Shown: in pieces, positions 6,776-6,808 of the stretch
How the letters are laid out: every line of letters begins with the position of its first letter
How positions within the stretch are numbered: the first letter of the stretch is position 1
Source: Alistipes sp.
GTDB lineage: Bacteria; Bacteroidota; Bacteroidia; Bacteroidales; Rikenellaceae
Reading direction: 5' to 3'
Assembly: GCA_017391185.1 (NCBI GenBank)
Contig: JAFOZN010000139.1
Span: 1 to 6,808, forward strand
Length of the DNA: 6,808 nucleotides
Notes under the pieces: model-generated
Database searches by the model: none
The model's input: the letters and a program-made list of their open reading frames with translations, nothing else
What the model was told of the DNA's origin: nothing
Program-made: the position numbers and the translations under genes

Positions 6776-6808
6776 CAAATATATGCGTAAAAATAAATAA
6801 ATATCAAA
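6776..6808 (-). promoter_or_regulatory. Possible Bacteroidota-type promoter at the right window edge
   Basis: On the minus strand TTTG (6808-6805) is followed after 21 bases by TATATTTG (6783-6776), matching TTTG / TAnnTTTG at the upper end of allowed spacing. Transcription would start near 6770 and run left toward the terminator at 6541-6578. The surroundings are very AT-rich, so a chance match is more likely here than at the yicC promoter, and the -33 box sits at the very edge of the window. Confidence 0.45.

Larger units (their letters stand above)
6389..6808. other. AT-rich intergenic/regulatory region upstream of yicC
   Basis: About 420 bases with no convincing protein gene on either strand. 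The longest open frames I can read are 54 codons (minus, 6584-6420) and 18 codons (plus, 6598-6654), and neither looks like a real protein. The region is clearly richer in A+T than the flanking genes. It holds, reading leftward, a plausible minus-strand promoter at the window edge, two small stem-loops, a strong terminator, a very good promoter, and a hairpin in the yicC leader; each is listed separately. A gene to the right of the window may be divergent or codirectional; the sequence does not show which. Confidence 0.8.

Noticed and set aside
1..6808. CRISPR arrays, tRNA or rRNA genes, insertion sequences, attachment sites or restriction/defence genes.
   Set aside because: I looked for direct repeats, cloverleaf-like segments, transposase motifs and terminal inverted repeats and saw none; the gene content is ordinary core metabolism and cell-wall functions.

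Overview
The window looks like a chromosomal segment of a Bacteroidota bacterium, most likely order Bacteroidales (an Alistipes/Rikenellaceae-like genome is possible, but I cannot fix the genus). The main evidence is the promoter type. Upstream of the first gene there is a TTTG-N20-TAACTTTG element, the -33/-7 signature of the Bacteroidota primary sigma factor. Gene starts are preceded by A-rich sequence rather than Shine-Dalgarno motifs, and the protein sequences have a Bacteroidales character. All seven protein genes lie on the minus strand, so the window reads from right to left.

Layout in transcription order: (1) 6389-6808 is an AT-rich, apparently non-coding region. It holds one good and one plausible minus-strand promoter, a strong intrinsic terminator and several smaller stem-loops. 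(2) 6388-3538 is a tightly packed housekeeping operon: yicC (YicC/YloC-family endoribonuclease), gmk (guanylate kinase), nadD (nicotinate-nucleotide adenylyltransferase with an added C-terminal TPR segment) and a cysteine-rich DUF3109 protein. Spacings are +3, -19 and -4 bases. (3) 3510-2470 is a secreted M23 (LytM) peptidase with a C-terminal LysM domain, only 27 bases after the DUF3109 gene. (4) After an 84-base AT-rich gap come gpsA (glycerol-3-phosphate dehydrogenase) and, 10 bases further on, a GlpT-type organophosphate:phosphate antiporter gene that runs off the left edge just before its expected end.

Functionally, the first block supplies nucleotides and cofactors (GMP to GDP; NaMN to NaAD) and RNA turnover. 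The peptidase remodels the cell wall. The last pair links uptake of glycerol-3-phosphate to its interconversion with dihydroxyacetone phosphate, feeding phospholipid synthesis or glycolysis. The genes are mostly ordinary core genes. The least explained part is the 5' region at about 6540-6808, where a promoter-like element, internal hairpins and a terminator together outline a possible small RNA or attenuated leader upstream of yicC.
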